Assembly: GCF_004000825.1 (NCBI RefSeq) | Contig: NZ_BILZ01000018.1 | Span: 1 to 64,000 of the forward strand | Source of the DNA: Paenibacillus kobensis NBRC 15729 | GTDB taxonomy: Bacteria > Bacillota > Bacilli > Paenibacillales > Paenibacillaceae | Length of the DNA: 64,000 nt | Direction: 5' to 3' | Shown here: positions 54,061-63,136 of the stretch, in pieces | How the letters are laid out: each line of letters starts with the position of its first letter | Position numbering within the stretch: the first letter of the stretch is position 1 | Notes under the pieces: model-generated | The model's input: only the letters and a program-made list of their open reading frames with translations | What the model was told of the DNA's origin: nothing | Database searches by the model: none | Position numbers and translations under genes: made by a program

Positions 54061-57000
54061 TTGTCAAGCATTATTCGCTTTTCTCTGAACAATAAGTTCG
54101 CACTATGGATTATGACAATTATCGTGCTGTTCGCCGGTATTTACTCCGGTACGCAGATGAAGATGGAGACGCTGCCGGACATTACGATTCCGATCGTCAG
54201 CGTAACGACGGTATATCCAGGCGCTGCGCCGGAAGAAGTCATGAACGAAGTAACGAAGCAGATCGAGCAGCATACACGCAATCTCGATGGCGTAGACAAC
54301 GTTACGTCTACCTCGATGGAGAATGCGTCGTCGGTCGTCATTCAATATGACTTCAGCAAAGATATGGAAAAGGCGAAGGCGGAAGTAACCGAAGCGCTGA
54401 GCGGTCTGAAGTTTCCGGAAGGCGTAGAGCAGCCGGATGTTACCCGTCTTAGCTTCAACGCTTTCCCTGTCTTGTCGTTGTCCGTCTCGAACAAGGACCT
54501 GACGCTCGAACAACTGACGAAGCTGGTGCAGTCGGAAGTGCTGCCGAAGATCGAAGGGGCGGAGGGCGTCGCAACGGTTCAAATTTCGGGCCAGCATATG
54601 AAATCGGCCGAGCTTACGTTCAAGCCTGAGAAGCTGGCGCAGTACGGTTTGACGAAAGACACCGTGCAAGGTGTTATCCAAGGCTCTGCGATGGCGGCTC
54701 CACTCGGCCTGTTCACCTTCGGCACCGAAGAGAACACGGTCGTTGTCGACGGCAATGTATGGACGGAAGATGCGCTGAACAATCTGGAAATTCCGGTTGC
54801 TCCAGGCGGAGCGGGTGCAGGACAAGCTGCGAACACGGCGCCGGGCCTTCCGACAGTGAAGCTCTCCGAGGTTGCCGACTTGGCAATCGTAGGCAAGGCA
54901 GAGTCGATTTCCCGCACGAACGGTCAAGATGCGATCGGCATCTCGATTGTTAAAGGGGCGGATGCGAATACGGTTGATGTCGTCAATAAGGTCAAAGACG
55001 TTGCCAAACAATTGATGGATGAGAACGCAGGACTCAACATCGTTACGGCGTTCGACCAAGGCAAGCCGATTGAAGATTCGGTCAACACGATGCTGAGCAA
55101 AGCGTTCATCGGCGCTGCGTTCGCCATCGTCATCATTCTGTTGTTCCTGCGGGATATCCGTTCGACGATCATCGCGGTTATCTCGATTCCGTTGTCCATC
55201 TTCATCGCCCTGCTATTCTTGAACTCAATGGACATTACGTTGAACATCATGACGCTTGGCGCTATGACCGTCGCAATAGGACGGGTTATCGACGACTCAA
55301 TTGTCGTAATCGAGAACGTGTACCGGAGGATGTCGCTAAGCGGCGAGAAGCTGACAGGCAAAGAGCTCATCCTGTCCTCGACGAAAGAGATGTTCATCCC
55401 GATTCTGTCGTCGACGATCGTTACGATCGCAGTATTCTTGCCAATGGGCTTCGTCACGGGAGCAATCGGCCAAATCTTCATGCCGTTCGCCCTGACGATC
55501 GTCTTCGCGCTGTTGGCGTCGCTGCTTGTCGCGATTACAGTCGTACCGATGATGGCGCACCTGATGTTCCGCAAAGGTCTCAAAAACGTGAAGCATCACG
55601 AAGACAAGCCGGGCCGTCTTGCAGGCAGCTACCGCAACTTGCTTCGTTGGACGCTTAATCATAAGCTGATCACTTCGCTGCTTGCCATCGTGCTTCTCGT
55701 GGGCAGCTTGATGCTCACACCGCTTATCGGCTTCAGCTTCTTGCCGTCCGAAGGCGAGAAGACGATGATCGTGACGTACAACCCGGCACCGGGCGAAACG
55801 CTTGATCAAGTCAAAGATATGACTTCGAAGGCGGAGACAGAGCTGCTTAACCGCGGCCATGTCGATCTGGTTCAATATACGATCGGCGGCAACAACCCGA
55901 TGAATCCAGGCGCATCGAAACAGGCACTCGTATTCCTGACGTACGATGAGGATACGCCGAAATTCGAAGACGAGAAAGAAGCTGTTATCGATATGCTGTC
56001 GGGACTCGGCGGCAAGGGCGAATGGAAACAACAGGACTTCGGCGGCGGCGGTTCGATCGGCGGCAGCGGCATGTCGCTTACTGTCTACGGACCGGACATG
56101 GATACGCTCCAAACGGTCGTTGGCTCTATTCAAGAAAAATGGAAAAACAACCCGGATCTGACGAACGTCGATACGAGCTTGGCGAAGACGTATAAGCAAT
56201 ATAAGCTTGTCGCGGATCAAGCGAAGCTCAGCAAGTACGGCTTGACAGCCGGCCAAGTCGCAATGGCGCTTGCTCCGGTACGTCAGCAGCAGCAATTGAC
56301 GACAATCGAGAAAGACGGAGAGAAGCTGAACGTCTACGTTCACGTAGAGCCGAAGACGTACGGCAGCATCGAAGACCTTAAGAACGAAACGCTGCAATCG
56401 CCGCTCGGCATGCCGGTCGCGCTTAAGGATGTCGTGAAAGTAGAAGAAGGCCAATCGCCGAACACGATTACCCGCAAAGACGACAAAGTCTATGCGGAAG
56501 TGACGGCAGATGCGGTGAAAGCCGATCTGAACAAAGTATCGAAGACGCTGCAGGATGAAGTGGACGCGATGGATCTTCCGGCGGGCGTTACGACCGAGAT
56601 GGGCGGCGCTACGCAGGACATGAACGAGGCGTTCACGCAGCTTGGCCTTGCGATGCTGGCAGCTGTAGCGATCGTATATCTCGTGCTTGTCATTACGTTC
56701 GGCGGAGCGGCTACGCCGTTCACGATTCTATTCTCGCTGCCGTTCACGGTTATAGGCGCACTCGTCGGCTTGTATATCGCAGGCGAGACGATCAGCGTAA
56801 CTGCCATGATCGGTATGCTCATGCTGATCGGTATCGTTGTCACGAACGCAATCGTCTTGATCGACCGCGTTATTCAGAAACAGAAGGAAGGTCTGGACGT
56901 TCGCGAAGCGCTGCTCGAAGCAGCAGGCACGCGTCTTCGTCCGATTCTGATGACAGCCATTGCGACAATCGGGGCACTGCTGCCGCTTGCGCTCGGCTTC

Positions 57001-57147
57001 GAATCTGGCGGACTCATCTCCAAAGGGCTTGGTATTACCGTTATCGGCGGTTTGACGAGTTCGACGTTGCTTACGCTCATCTTCGTACCAATGGTATACG
57101 AGCTGATCAACCGGAAACGGAAGTTCAAGGATAGAACGGCAGAGTAA
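54061..57147 (+). CDS. swrC: RND efflux transporter, SwrC/AcrB family
   Basis: 1028-residue resistance-nodulation-division pump with 12 membrane segments and two large extracytoplasmic loops (about 35-325 and 550-855). Typical features: MKMETLPDITIPIVSVTTVYPG with PGAAPEEV, the proton-relay region VAIGRVIDDSIVVIENVYR (about 405), and the second-half GIVVTNAIVLIDRV. TTG 54061 follows AGAAGGAGTGGG. In B. subtilis the relative SwrC (YerP) exports surfactin-like lipopeptides and supports swarming. No membrane-fusion protein gene is beside it, as is normal for Gram-positive members. Confidence 0.88.
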   Translation: MSSIIRFSLNNKFALWIMTIIVLFAGIYSGTQMKMETLPDITIPIVSVTTVYPGAAPEEVMNEVTKQIEQHTRNLDGVDNVTSTSMENASSVVIQYDFSKDMEKAKAEVTEALSGLKFPEGVEQPDVTRLSFNAFPVLSLSVSNKDLTLEQLTKLVQSEVLPKIEGAEGVATVQISGQHMKSAELTFKPEKLAQYGLTKDTVQGVIQGSAMAAPLGLFTFGTEENTVVVDGNVWTEDALNNLEIPVAPGGAGAGQAANTAPGLPTVKLSEVADLAIVGKAESISRTNGQDAIGISIVKGADANTVDVVNKVKDVAKQLMDENAGLNIVTAFDQGKPIEDSVNTMLSKAFIGAAFAIVIILLFLRDIRSTIIAVISIPLSIFIALLFLNSMDITLNIMTLGAMTVAIGRVIDDSIVVIENVYRRMSLSGEKLTGKELILSSTKEMFIPILSSTIVTIAVFLPMGFVTGAIGQIFMPFALTIVFALLASLLVAITVVPMMAHLMFRKGLKNVKHHEDKPGRLAGSYRNLLRWTLNHKLITSLLAIVLLVGSLMLTPLIGFSFLPSEGEKTMIVTYNPAPGETLDQVKDMTSKAETELLNRGHVDLVQYTIGGNNPMNPGASKQALVFLTYDEDTPKFEDEKEAVIDMLSGLGGKGEWKQQDFGGGGSIGGSGMSLTVYGPDMDTLQTVVGSIQEKWKNNPDLTNVDTSLAKTYKQYKLVADQAKLSKYGLTAGQVAMALAPVRQQQQLTTIEKDGEKLNVYVHVEPKTYGSIEDLKNETLQSPLGMPVALKDVVKVEEGQSPNTITRKDDKVYAEVTADAVKADLNKVSKTLQDEVDAMDLPAGVTTEMGGATQDMNEAFTQLGLAMLAAVAIVYLVLVITFGGAATPFTILFSLPFTVIGALVGLYIAGETISVTAMIGMLMLIGIVVTNAIVLIDRVIQKQKEGLDVREALLEAAGTRLRPILMTAIATIGALLPLALGFESGGLISKGLGITVIGGLTSSTLLTLIFVPMVYELINRKRKFKDRTAE

Positions 57148-57164
57148 TCCATGGTTGAGTTGAA

Positions 57165-57190
57165 AAAGAGCCCTTCGGGGCTCTTATTTC
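57165..57190 (+). terminator. Terminator after the RND pump
   Basis: AAGAGCCC and GGGCTCTT over TTCG, followed by ATTT. Confidence 0.8.
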
Positions 57191-57267
57191 GTGGGCAGAA
57201 GGGTAGGCGGGTAGGTTGATATTTAGTAGGCTGTTCTTATTAGGTTGTTAATGCGGAGGAGATGTTG

Positions 57268-57473
57268 CGAGACGTGGATAAGAGATCCTTTAGGACTCTT
57301 ATTCGTTATGCAGAGGCGGTAATGTGTGATTAGGTGTCTTGAAAGGTATCTTAAATGAGGCGGCAGGTGCGAAACGGATGGTTGTGTCGTATTTAATATA
57401 CGTTTGGGGACGCTTAAATTGGGGAGAAACATGTTTGAGACTCGGATAAGAGCTCTGGGAGGGCTCTTATTTG
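57268..57473. repeat. Two further copies of an AAGAG...CTCTTATT hairpin
   Basis: GGATAAGAGATCC...GGACTCTTATT near 57268-57296 and CGGATAAGAGCTC...GGGCTCTTATTT near 57439-57470 resemble the RND terminator at 57165-57190. Each is preceded by GAGAC or similar and GGATAAGAG. The rest of 57148-57540 is gene-free and holds no other recognisable feature. Confidence 0.5.
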
Positions 57474-57540
57474 TTGCACCGGAATAAAGAACCGCATGCG
57501 GCCGTACTCTAATCAGTGGGAGAGGCCTGGAGGTACTACC

Positions 57541-57891
57541 ATGCGAATGAAGAACATGACGAACCTTTTGATAGCGATGGCCGTCTTCTTGGTTCTGTCA
57601 TCCACTGCGGCAAGTACAGCTGTTGCTGTGACTCCTATTCATGCGGTGAGGCAGCCTGATTATGCGAAGTCCGGACAAGCGGCCGTGTTAGCTGCAAAAC
57701 AGCGGTACTCGGCGGATGTGCTTGACTATGCGTTTGAAGGCAGAACGCCAGCAGGAAGCGGACGGGTCGAATACCGGTTTCGCCTATGGCTGAGCAAGGG
57801 CGGACGTGACTTTGGCGTACGCGTTGTTGTTACGGCGGATGCGGTGTCGGGAGAACCGATTAGGATGAAATGGACCGAAATCAAACCGTGA
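57541..57891 (+). CDS. Secreted DUF3889 protein
   Basis: 116-residue protein with a signal peptide (MRMKNMTNLLIAMAVFLVLS, cleaved after about residue 27-34). The mature part fits DUF3889: PDYAKSGQAAVLAAKQRYSA, VLDYAFEGR and FRLWLSKGGRDFGVRV. ATG 57541 follows TGGAGGTACTACC; an upstream ATG at 57496 would spoil the signal peptide. Function unknown, exported. Confidence 0.8.
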   Translation: MRMKNMTNLLIAMAVFLVLSSTAASTAVAVTPIHAVRQPDYAKSGQAAVLAAKQRYSADVLDYAFEGRTPAGSGRVEYRFRLWLSKGGRDFGVRVVVTADAVSGEPIRMKWTEIKP

Positions 57892-57908
57892 CGGGAGGAT
57901 GATTTCAT

Positions 57909-58223
57909 ATGTTAATGACGACGACACCGAGTATCGAAGGACGTAAGATTGCTGATTATTTAGGCATTGTGACGGGCGAGGCGATCATGGGGGCGAATGT
58001 CGTAAGAGATTTTTTCGCTTCGATTACGGATATCGTTGGCGGGCGGTCCGGCGCCTATGAGAGCAAATTGAAGGAAGCGCGCGACGTTGCGTTCGAAGAG
58101 ATGCGGGTGCAGGCGTCCCGGATCGGAGCGAACGGAATTGTAGGGATTGATATCGATTACGAGGTTGTCCGCGACGGGATGCTCATGGTCGCCGTCAGCG
58201 GCACGGCCGTCCGCTTCCAATAA
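57909..58223 (+). CDS. ybjQ: YbjQ/UPF0145 family protein
   Basis: 104-residue small protein, pentamer-forming YbjQ family, sometimes described as heavy-metal-binding. Motifs: [21 protein letters not shown] (about residues 14-34), [16 protein letters not shown] and [18 protein letters not shown] lies after CGGGAGGATGATTTCAT. Seventeen bases after the DUF3889 stop, so probably co-transcribed. Physiological role unknown. Confidence 0.9.
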   Translation: MLMTTTPSIEGRKIADYLGIVTGEAIMGANVVRDFFASITDIVGGRSGAYESKLKEARDVAFEEMRVQASRIGANGIVGIDIDYEVVRDGMLMVAVSGTAVRFQ

Positions 58224-58343
58224 GGCTGCTTAACCCTCTCCTGCTGGACATAAGCTCGGCGTACCATGTACAATTTGGGTGATAGGGCGAGTACAAGTTC
58301 AGGTCGAACTATAGACCATAAGCAACCTGGAGGAGAGCGGAGC

Positions 58344-58658
58344 ATGTATACGGAAATAAGCACGGACGAATTGCAAAGCAAGCTGGAACAAGGGAATAAA
58401 CTGTTCCTGATCGATGTCCGGGAGCAGGACGAATGGGAGAGCGGCCACATCGCGGAAGCCGTCAGCTTGCCGTTGTCGGAGCTGCCAGCCAAGCTCGGCG
58501 AACTGACGACGCAAGGCGAGGAGCCTTATATCATTATTTGCCGCAGCGGCAACCGCAGCGGCCGTGCTTGCGAGTATTTGGCAGCACAAGGCTTCGAGGT
58601 TGTGAACGTCAAGGGCGGCATGTTGAATTGGAACGGCAGCGTCGCTTACGGCGCATAG
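58344..58658 (+). CDS. Rhodanese-domain sulfurtransferase
   Basis: 104-residue single rhodanese domain. The catalytic loop is CRSGNRSG (near residue 70), LIDVREQDEWESGHI is the CH2A motif region, and the product ends shortly after GGMLNWNG. ATG 58344 follows TGGAGGAGAGCGGAGC; an earlier ATG at 58266 has no ribosome site. Transfers sulfur from thiosulfate or persulfides; cytoplasmic. Terminator follows. Confidence 0.93.
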   Translation: MYTEISTDELQSKLEQGNKLFLIDVREQDEWESGHIAEAVSLPLSELPAKLGELTTQGEEPYIIICRSGNRSGRACEYLAAQGFEVVNVKGGMLNWNGSVAYGA

Positions 58659-58689
58659 GTCACTTAAGACACTCAAGCAATGCCGGACA

Positions 58690-58736
58690 AAACCTGCAAG
58701 CATCGATCTGAGGATCGAGATTTGCAGGTTTTTGAT
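58690..58736 (+). terminator. Terminator after the rhodanese gene
   Basis: AACCTGCAA...TCGATC pairs with GATCGA...TTGCAGGTT and TTTTT follows. Confidence 0.85.
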
Positions 58737-58775
58737 ATATTTTCGCAAATTGGATTACGAAACGGAGTTGCATCT

Positions 58776-59106
58776 ATGAAGCTATTATTTGTTTGTACGG
58801 ATAATTTTACTCGAAGTGTGATAGCTGAGCTTTGTATGAAGGATTTGCTGAGAAGAGTAAATAATACATCCGTACATGTAGCTTCAGCTGGGATTAGAGC
58901 TGCTAGTGATATTAGATTATATCCAAGAGCGTTACAACCGCGATGTCCCATTGTTCAATGAAGTGTATAACGGTCAGAGAACAGCCGTTAATATTGGAGC
59001 GCCTGACAGTGAGGATTTTGCAGAACAAATGGCTAACTTGGTGCGGTATTTTTATGAATCAATGCCCGTCATCCTATCTCATTTAGAACAACGAGCCGCT
59101 CTTTAG
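58776..59106 (+). pseudogene. Broken low-molecular-weight phosphatase-like gene
   Basis: The first part, MKLLFVCTDNFTRSVIAELC, resembles the N-terminal phosphate loop of low-molecular-weight protein phosphatases, with a variant C-x5-R-S (CTDNFTRS), and continues to AGIRAASDI near 58910. The matching C-terminal part, LDYIQERYNRDVPLFNEVYNG to the stop at 59106, is in another frame from about 58912. About 50 residues that should lie between are missing, so an internal deletion with a frameshift has destroyed the gene. The stretch is visibly AT-richer than its neighbours, consistent with acquired or decaying DNA. Confidence 0.6.
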
Positions 59107-59120
59107 GGAGCGGTTTTTTC
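59093..59120 (+). terminator. Terminator after the phosphatase remnant
   Basis: GAGCCGCTC and GGGAGCGGTTTTTT form a short stem overlapping the remnant's stop, with a six-T tail. Confidence 0.75.
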
Positions 59121-59219
59121 TGTTCCTTCCCGGCTTAGACATGTCCGAAGGCATGCTCTCATACAATGTTGAAGCGAGCGGCATCGATGCTCTGCAAGTC
59201 CAGAAGGAGGACGGCCTCC

Positions 59220-61523
59220 ATGACGGTATTACTAAGCAATCGTACTGACGATGAGGAACATACGGATCCAGAGTCAAATATGGCGAATGAAGCGATTGGC
59301 GCTGAGCCGGTTGCCATCCATTTGCGAATCGGCGGGATGCACTGCTCGGCATGCGCCGTCCGGATCGAGAAGGCGGTCGGGCGGCTGCCAGGCGTCCGGC
59401 AGAGCGCAGTCAGCTATGCTTCGCGGTCGGCCTGGATCGTCTATACGCCAAGCGAAGTGACGGAGCCCGTCATTCAAGCTGCAATCAGCAAGCTCGGTTT
59501 TCATTCCGCATCAGGCTCGAACACGTCATTCGACGAGCGGGAGAGGCGTATGCTGCTGCTCCGCTTCGTGCTGTCCGCACTGCTCACGCTTCCTCTGCTG
59601 CTTCCGATGGCGCATCATTATGAGGCGTTATCGTTCATTCCGGTTCCTTCTCTGCTGATGAACAGCTGGGTTCAGCTCGCGCTGGCGACGATCATTCAAT
59701 TCGTGCCGGCAGCGCCATTCTATAACGGAGCCTATTACGCAGTTAAACAGCGGTCGGCGAATATGGATGTGCTCGTTGCTACAGGCACGACGTCAGCCTA
59801 TTTGTATAGCCATTATATGATGTTTCACGGTGCCAGTACCTCAATGTATTTCGAGACGTCAGCTGTTGTCATCACGGCTGTACTGATGGGCAAATGGATA
59901 GAAGCTTCCGCGGCGGGGAGGACGGCAGCGGAGTTAGGGGGATATACCGCGCTCCAGCCGAATACGGCAGTCGTCCTGCGTGGCGATGCACAGGAAGAAA
60001 CAGCCGCGAACGATCTTAAGCCAGGTGATCGAGTGCTGGTAGATCCTGGGGACCGCTTTCCTGCCGACGGGACGTTAATTAGCGAACGGACGGAGACGGA
60101 CGAATCGCTTCTTACCGGCGAAAGCCGGCCGATCCCGAAACGGGAAGGCGATAAAGTTTATGCCGGTTCGCTTAATTTGCAGCATCCGGCAGTCGTTACA
60201 GTTAAATCGGCTGGAACGGCAACAGCGCTCCATCGGTTGAATGCGATGATGCGGGAGGCGCTTGCCTCCAAAACGTCTGTGCAGCGTAAAGCGGACGCGC
60301 TGGCCGGCATATTTGTACCGATCATGTTGGCTCTGGCCGCCGCTACGTTCGTCGTGAATTACTTTTGGTGGACCGGCTTTCGGGCGGAAGCATCGTTCGT
60401 GAGGGCATTAGCAGTCTTGCTCGCGGCCTGCCCGTGCGCGCTCGGACTGGCAACGCCGTTGTCGCTGGCGGCAGCGGCGGCCGCTACAGCGAAGCGGGGA
60501 ATTGTCGTGAAGCAAGCGGACGCGCTGGAAGTGCTAGCCCGGTTGAAGACGGTCGTCTTCGACAAGACGGGCACGCTGACGGAAGGCCGTGCGGAGGTGA
60601 GCGCCGTCTTCGCGCCTGCGCTGCATCCGGCTGCCTTGCTGAGCATGGCGGCATTGGCAGAAGCGAATGCGGCACACCCGTTCGCGGCTGCCGTCATCGA
60701 AGCGGCGGGCAAAGCGGGCGGAGAACGGGATCGCGGCGGCGGGATGAAGCGGGTGCCGCCATTGCGTATCCAATCGGCGTCTTATGCAGTTGAACAGCTG
60801 GATGGGCGAATGATTGCAGTAGGCGGATATGATTTTGCACGAGAACGCGGCTGGACGATCCAACACGATATTCGCAGCTTTGCCGATGAGAGGGAGCGCA
60901 AAGGGGATACGATTTGGTTCGTGTTTGAGGACAGCAAATGTGCAGGTGCGCTTGCCTTGTCGGATCGGATTCGGCCGGATGCAGCGTCTGCCGTCGCGAG
61001 ATTGCGAAGACAAGGCATCCGCATAGCGCTCGCATCGGGCGATCGCGCAGCAGCCGTCCAGGCGGTCAGCGCGAAGGTCCGCATCCATGAGGCGCACGGC
61101 TCGTTGAAGCCGGAGCAGAAGCTCGCGCTCATCCGGTCGCTCCAGCAAGCGCGCGGAGCCGTCGCCATGGTCGGCGACGGCTGGAACGATGCGCCGGCAT
61201 TAGCAGCGGCCGACGTCGGCTTCGCCATTGGCGGCGGTGCAGATGCCGCGATGGGGGCTGGCCAGATCGCGCTCGTGCACGGCCGGTTGGCTGGCGTTGC
61301 CGACGCACTGTGGGTTAGCAAGCTTACAATGCGCAACGTGAGACAAAACTTGGGACTCGCGTTCGTCTACAACGCGGCAGTCATCCCAAGCGCTGCTCTC
61401 GGCAAACTGGAGCCTTGGATGGCTGGGACCGCCATGGCGCTAAGCTCGCTGTCGGTCGTTGGCAACGCGATTCGGCTTCGTCTGAAGCTGCGGTCGATTG
61501 GAAAACATCCAAACAGAGCATAA
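59220..61523 (+). CDS. copA: Copper-transporting P1B-type ATPase
   Basis: 767-residue Cu(+) exporter. One N-terminal heavy-metal domain with GGMHCSACAV (Cys42, Cys45), about eight membrane segments, the actuator loop TGESRP, the membrane CPC motif (AACPCALGLATP), the phosphorylation site DKTGTLTEG and hinge GDGWNDAPALAAADVGFAIG. ATG 59220 follows AGAAGGAGGACGGCCTCC; an ATG at 59166 has no ribosome site. A 25-residue acidic leader precedes the metal domain. No copZ or csoR accompanies it, so its regulation is not visible here. Confidence 0.93.
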   Translation: MTVLLSNRTDDEEHTDPESNMANEAIGAEPVAIHLRIGGMHCSACAVRIEKAVGRLPGVRQSAVSYASRSAWIVYTPSEVTEPVIQAAISKLGFHSASGSNTSFDERERRMLLLRFVLSALLTLPLLLPMAHHYEALSFIPVPSLLMNSWVQLALATIIQFVPAAPFYNGAYYAVKQRSANMDVLVATGTTSAYLYSHYMMFHGASTSMYFETSAVVITAVLMGKWIEASAAGRTAAELGGYTALQPNTAVVLRGDAQEETAANDLKPGDRVLVDPGDRFPADGTLISERTETDESLLTGESRPIPKREGDKVYAGSLNLQHPAVVTVKSAGTATALHRLNAMMREALASKTSVQRKADALAGIFVPIMLALAAATFVVNYFWWTGFRAEASFVRALAVLLAACPCALGLATPLSLAAAAAATAKRGIVVKQADALEVLARLKTVVFDKTGTLTEGRAEVSAVFAPALHPAALLSMAALAEANAAHPFAAAVIEAAGKAGGERDRGGGMKRVPPLRIQSASYAVEQLDGRMIAVGGYDFARERGWTIQHDIRSFADERERKGDTIWFVFEDSKCAGALALSDRIRPDAASAVARLRRQGIRIALASGDRAAAVQAVSAKVRIHEAHGSLKPEQKLALIRSLQQARGAVAMVGDGWNDAPALAAADVGFAIGGGADAAMGAGQIALVHGRLAGVADALWVSKLTMRNVRQNLGLAFVYNAAVIPSAALGKLEPWMAGTAMALSSLSVVGNAIRLRLKLRSIGKHPNRA

Positions 61524-61654
61524 GAGAGCATTGGATGTTGTTGATAGTCTCTCTTGATAGGTGATTCATACGAAATAACCTAGAATCTATCATTTTGGAG
61601 CGGCACTATAATTGGAACTTAATAGATTATGGCAAACAATCAACAGGAACATGA

Positions 61655-61683
61655 TGGACAAAACGGCCCGCCGATGGTATATT
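61655..61683 (+). promoter_or_regulatory. Putative promoter of the btu operon
   Basis: TGGACA at 61655-61660 and TATATT at 61678-61683, spacer 17, with TGG just before the -10. It lies about 30 bases upstream of the cobalamin riboswitch. The rest of 61524-61654 shows no feature. Confidence 0.55.
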
Positions 61684-61711
61684 AGCAAAGGCAAAAATTG
61701 AATAGCATTTC

Positions 61712-61918
61712 GAACAGGTGCTTTGCAGCCGATCCGTTAAGGATGCTGCTGCGCAAGCTTAATAGGGAAGTCCGGTGAGAATCCGGCACGGACCCGCCAC
61801 TGTAAGAAGCGCTTGTCCGCTATGCGGGCAAGCAGCCGCTCCGGCATACGTCACTGGGTTATCCCTGGGAAGACGCCGGCCGCGGGCTTCAAGTCAGGAT
61901 ACCTGCCTGTTTCGGCAA
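61712..61918 (+). ncRNA. Adenosylcobalamin riboswitch
   Basis: Conserved cobalamin-riboswitch segments in order: AACAGGTGC (61713), AATAGGGAAGTCCGGTGA (61761), GAATCCGGCACGGACCCGCC (61779) with CACTGTAA, TGGGAAGACGCCGG near 61866, and the B12 box AGTCAGGATACCTGCC (61892-61907). It sits upstream of btuF/btuC, and a terminator at 62022 forms its likely expression platform, so bound cobalamin should stop transcription. Confidence 0.95.
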
Positions 61919-62021
61919 CACTGCTACCTACGTGGAATTAGGGGAGGAGTTGGACAGGCGTAAGCACGTACGATTGCCGCTGCCCGCTGGCATACCGGCA
62001 TGAGGCGTTGAATCGTCATCC

Positions 62022-62059
62022 AGCATTTCCGATCCCCAAATTCGGAAATGCTTTTTTTT
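62022..62059 (+). terminator. Riboswitch-controlled terminator
   Basis: AGCATTTCCGA and TCGGAAATGCT form an 11-base stem over a short A/C loop, followed by eight Ts. It lies between the B12 box and btuF. Confidence 0.85.
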
Positions 62060-62104
62060 GTTTTGATCGATCATTTTTAGTAGTCCGAAAGGAAGATACG
62101 AACG

Positions 62105-63133
62105 ATGTACATGAATTCTACTCCATTCAACACGAAGAGATTGCTGAAGCAGCTTGGATTGCTGGCAGCCGCACTGATGCTCGCTCTGCTTGCGGCATGC
62201 GGCAGCGATGAGAAGACGACTTCGGAGAAGCCTCAAGACGAGCAGCAACAACAACAGCAACAAACGGAAGAAAAGAACGCAGCAGCAGAACAGACAGACA
62301 GCGAACAGCCCGCTGCTACCGTATATCCCCTGACGGTGAAGGACGATTCCTGTACGGAAATTACGCTTGAGAAAGCGCCGGAGCGCATCGTTACGATCGT
62401 GCCGAGCGAGACGGAGGTTGCATTCGCAGTTGGAGCGGGCGACCGTGTCGTCGGCGTGGACAGCTACAGCAACTATCCAGAGCAAGCCGCTTCGATCGAC
62501 AAGATTGGCGATATGACGTCCGATGTCGAGAAGATCGCTTCGCTCAAGCCGGATCTGATTCTCGCTTCGGTATCCATGAACAGCCAAGCAATCGAGCAGC
62601 TGCGTCAGCTGAAGCTGAACGTATATGCTTCGGATCCGAAGACGTATGCGGCAGTCATGGACAAAATCCGCCGAATCGGCGAAATCACGGACACGCAGCA
62701 GAAAGCTTCGGAAGTCGTCGCTCATATGCAGCAAGTGAAGGATGAAGTAGAGGCGAAAGTGAAAGATGTTGCCAAGCCGAACGTCTTCCTTGAGTTCTCC
62801 CCGGGCTACACGGTTGGTAAAGGAGAGTTCCTCGACGAACTGCTTACGATTGCAGGCGGACAGAACGTTGCGACCGGCAAGGGCTGGTACGAGTTCGACG
62901 CCGAACAGATCGTGGCGAACAATCCGGCAGTGATCGTCTATTCGTCCTGGTACGAAGAGCCGAATGCGATTCTCGAAGGCATTAAAGGACGCCCGGCATG
63001 GAAAGAGATCGATGCCGTCAAGAACAATAAGCTTGTAGAAGTAGCGCAAGACCCGCTCGTACGCGTCGGACCAAGACTTGCAGACGGCTTGATGGATTTA
63101 GCGAAGGCGATCCATCCTGATCTGTTTCAATAA
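62105..63133 (+). CDS. btuF: Cobalamin-binding lipoprotein BtuF
   Basis: 342-residue substrate-binding protein of a B12 ABC importer. The lipobox LLAAC gives lipid-modified Cys32 after a hydrophobic signal. A Glu/Gln/Thr-rich linker with seven glutamines in a row (about 43-75) follows, then two Rossmann-like lobes (RIVTIVPSETEVAFAVGAGD; DLILASVSMNSQAI; VIVYSSWYEE) typical of class III binding proteins. ATG follows AAAGGAAGATACGAACG. Directly controlled by the riboswitch upstream. Confidence 0.93.
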   Translation: MYMNSTPFNTKRLLKQLGLLAAALMLALLAACGSDEKTTSEKPQDEQQQQQQQTEEKNAAAEQTDSEQPAATVYPLTVKDDSCTEITLEKAPERIVTIVPSETEVAFAVGAGDRVVGVDSYSNYPEQAASIDKIGDMTSDVEKIASLKPDLILASVSMNSQAIEQLRQLKLNVYASDPKTYAAVMDKIRRIGEITDTQQKASEVVAHMQQVKDEVEAKVKDVAKPNVFLEFSPGYTVGKGEFLDELLTIAGGQNVATGKGWYEFDAEQIVANNPAVIVYSSWYEEPNAILEGIKGRPAWKEIDAVKNNKLVEVAQDPLVRVGPRLADGLMDLAKAIHPDLFQ

Positions 63134-63136
63134 CCG

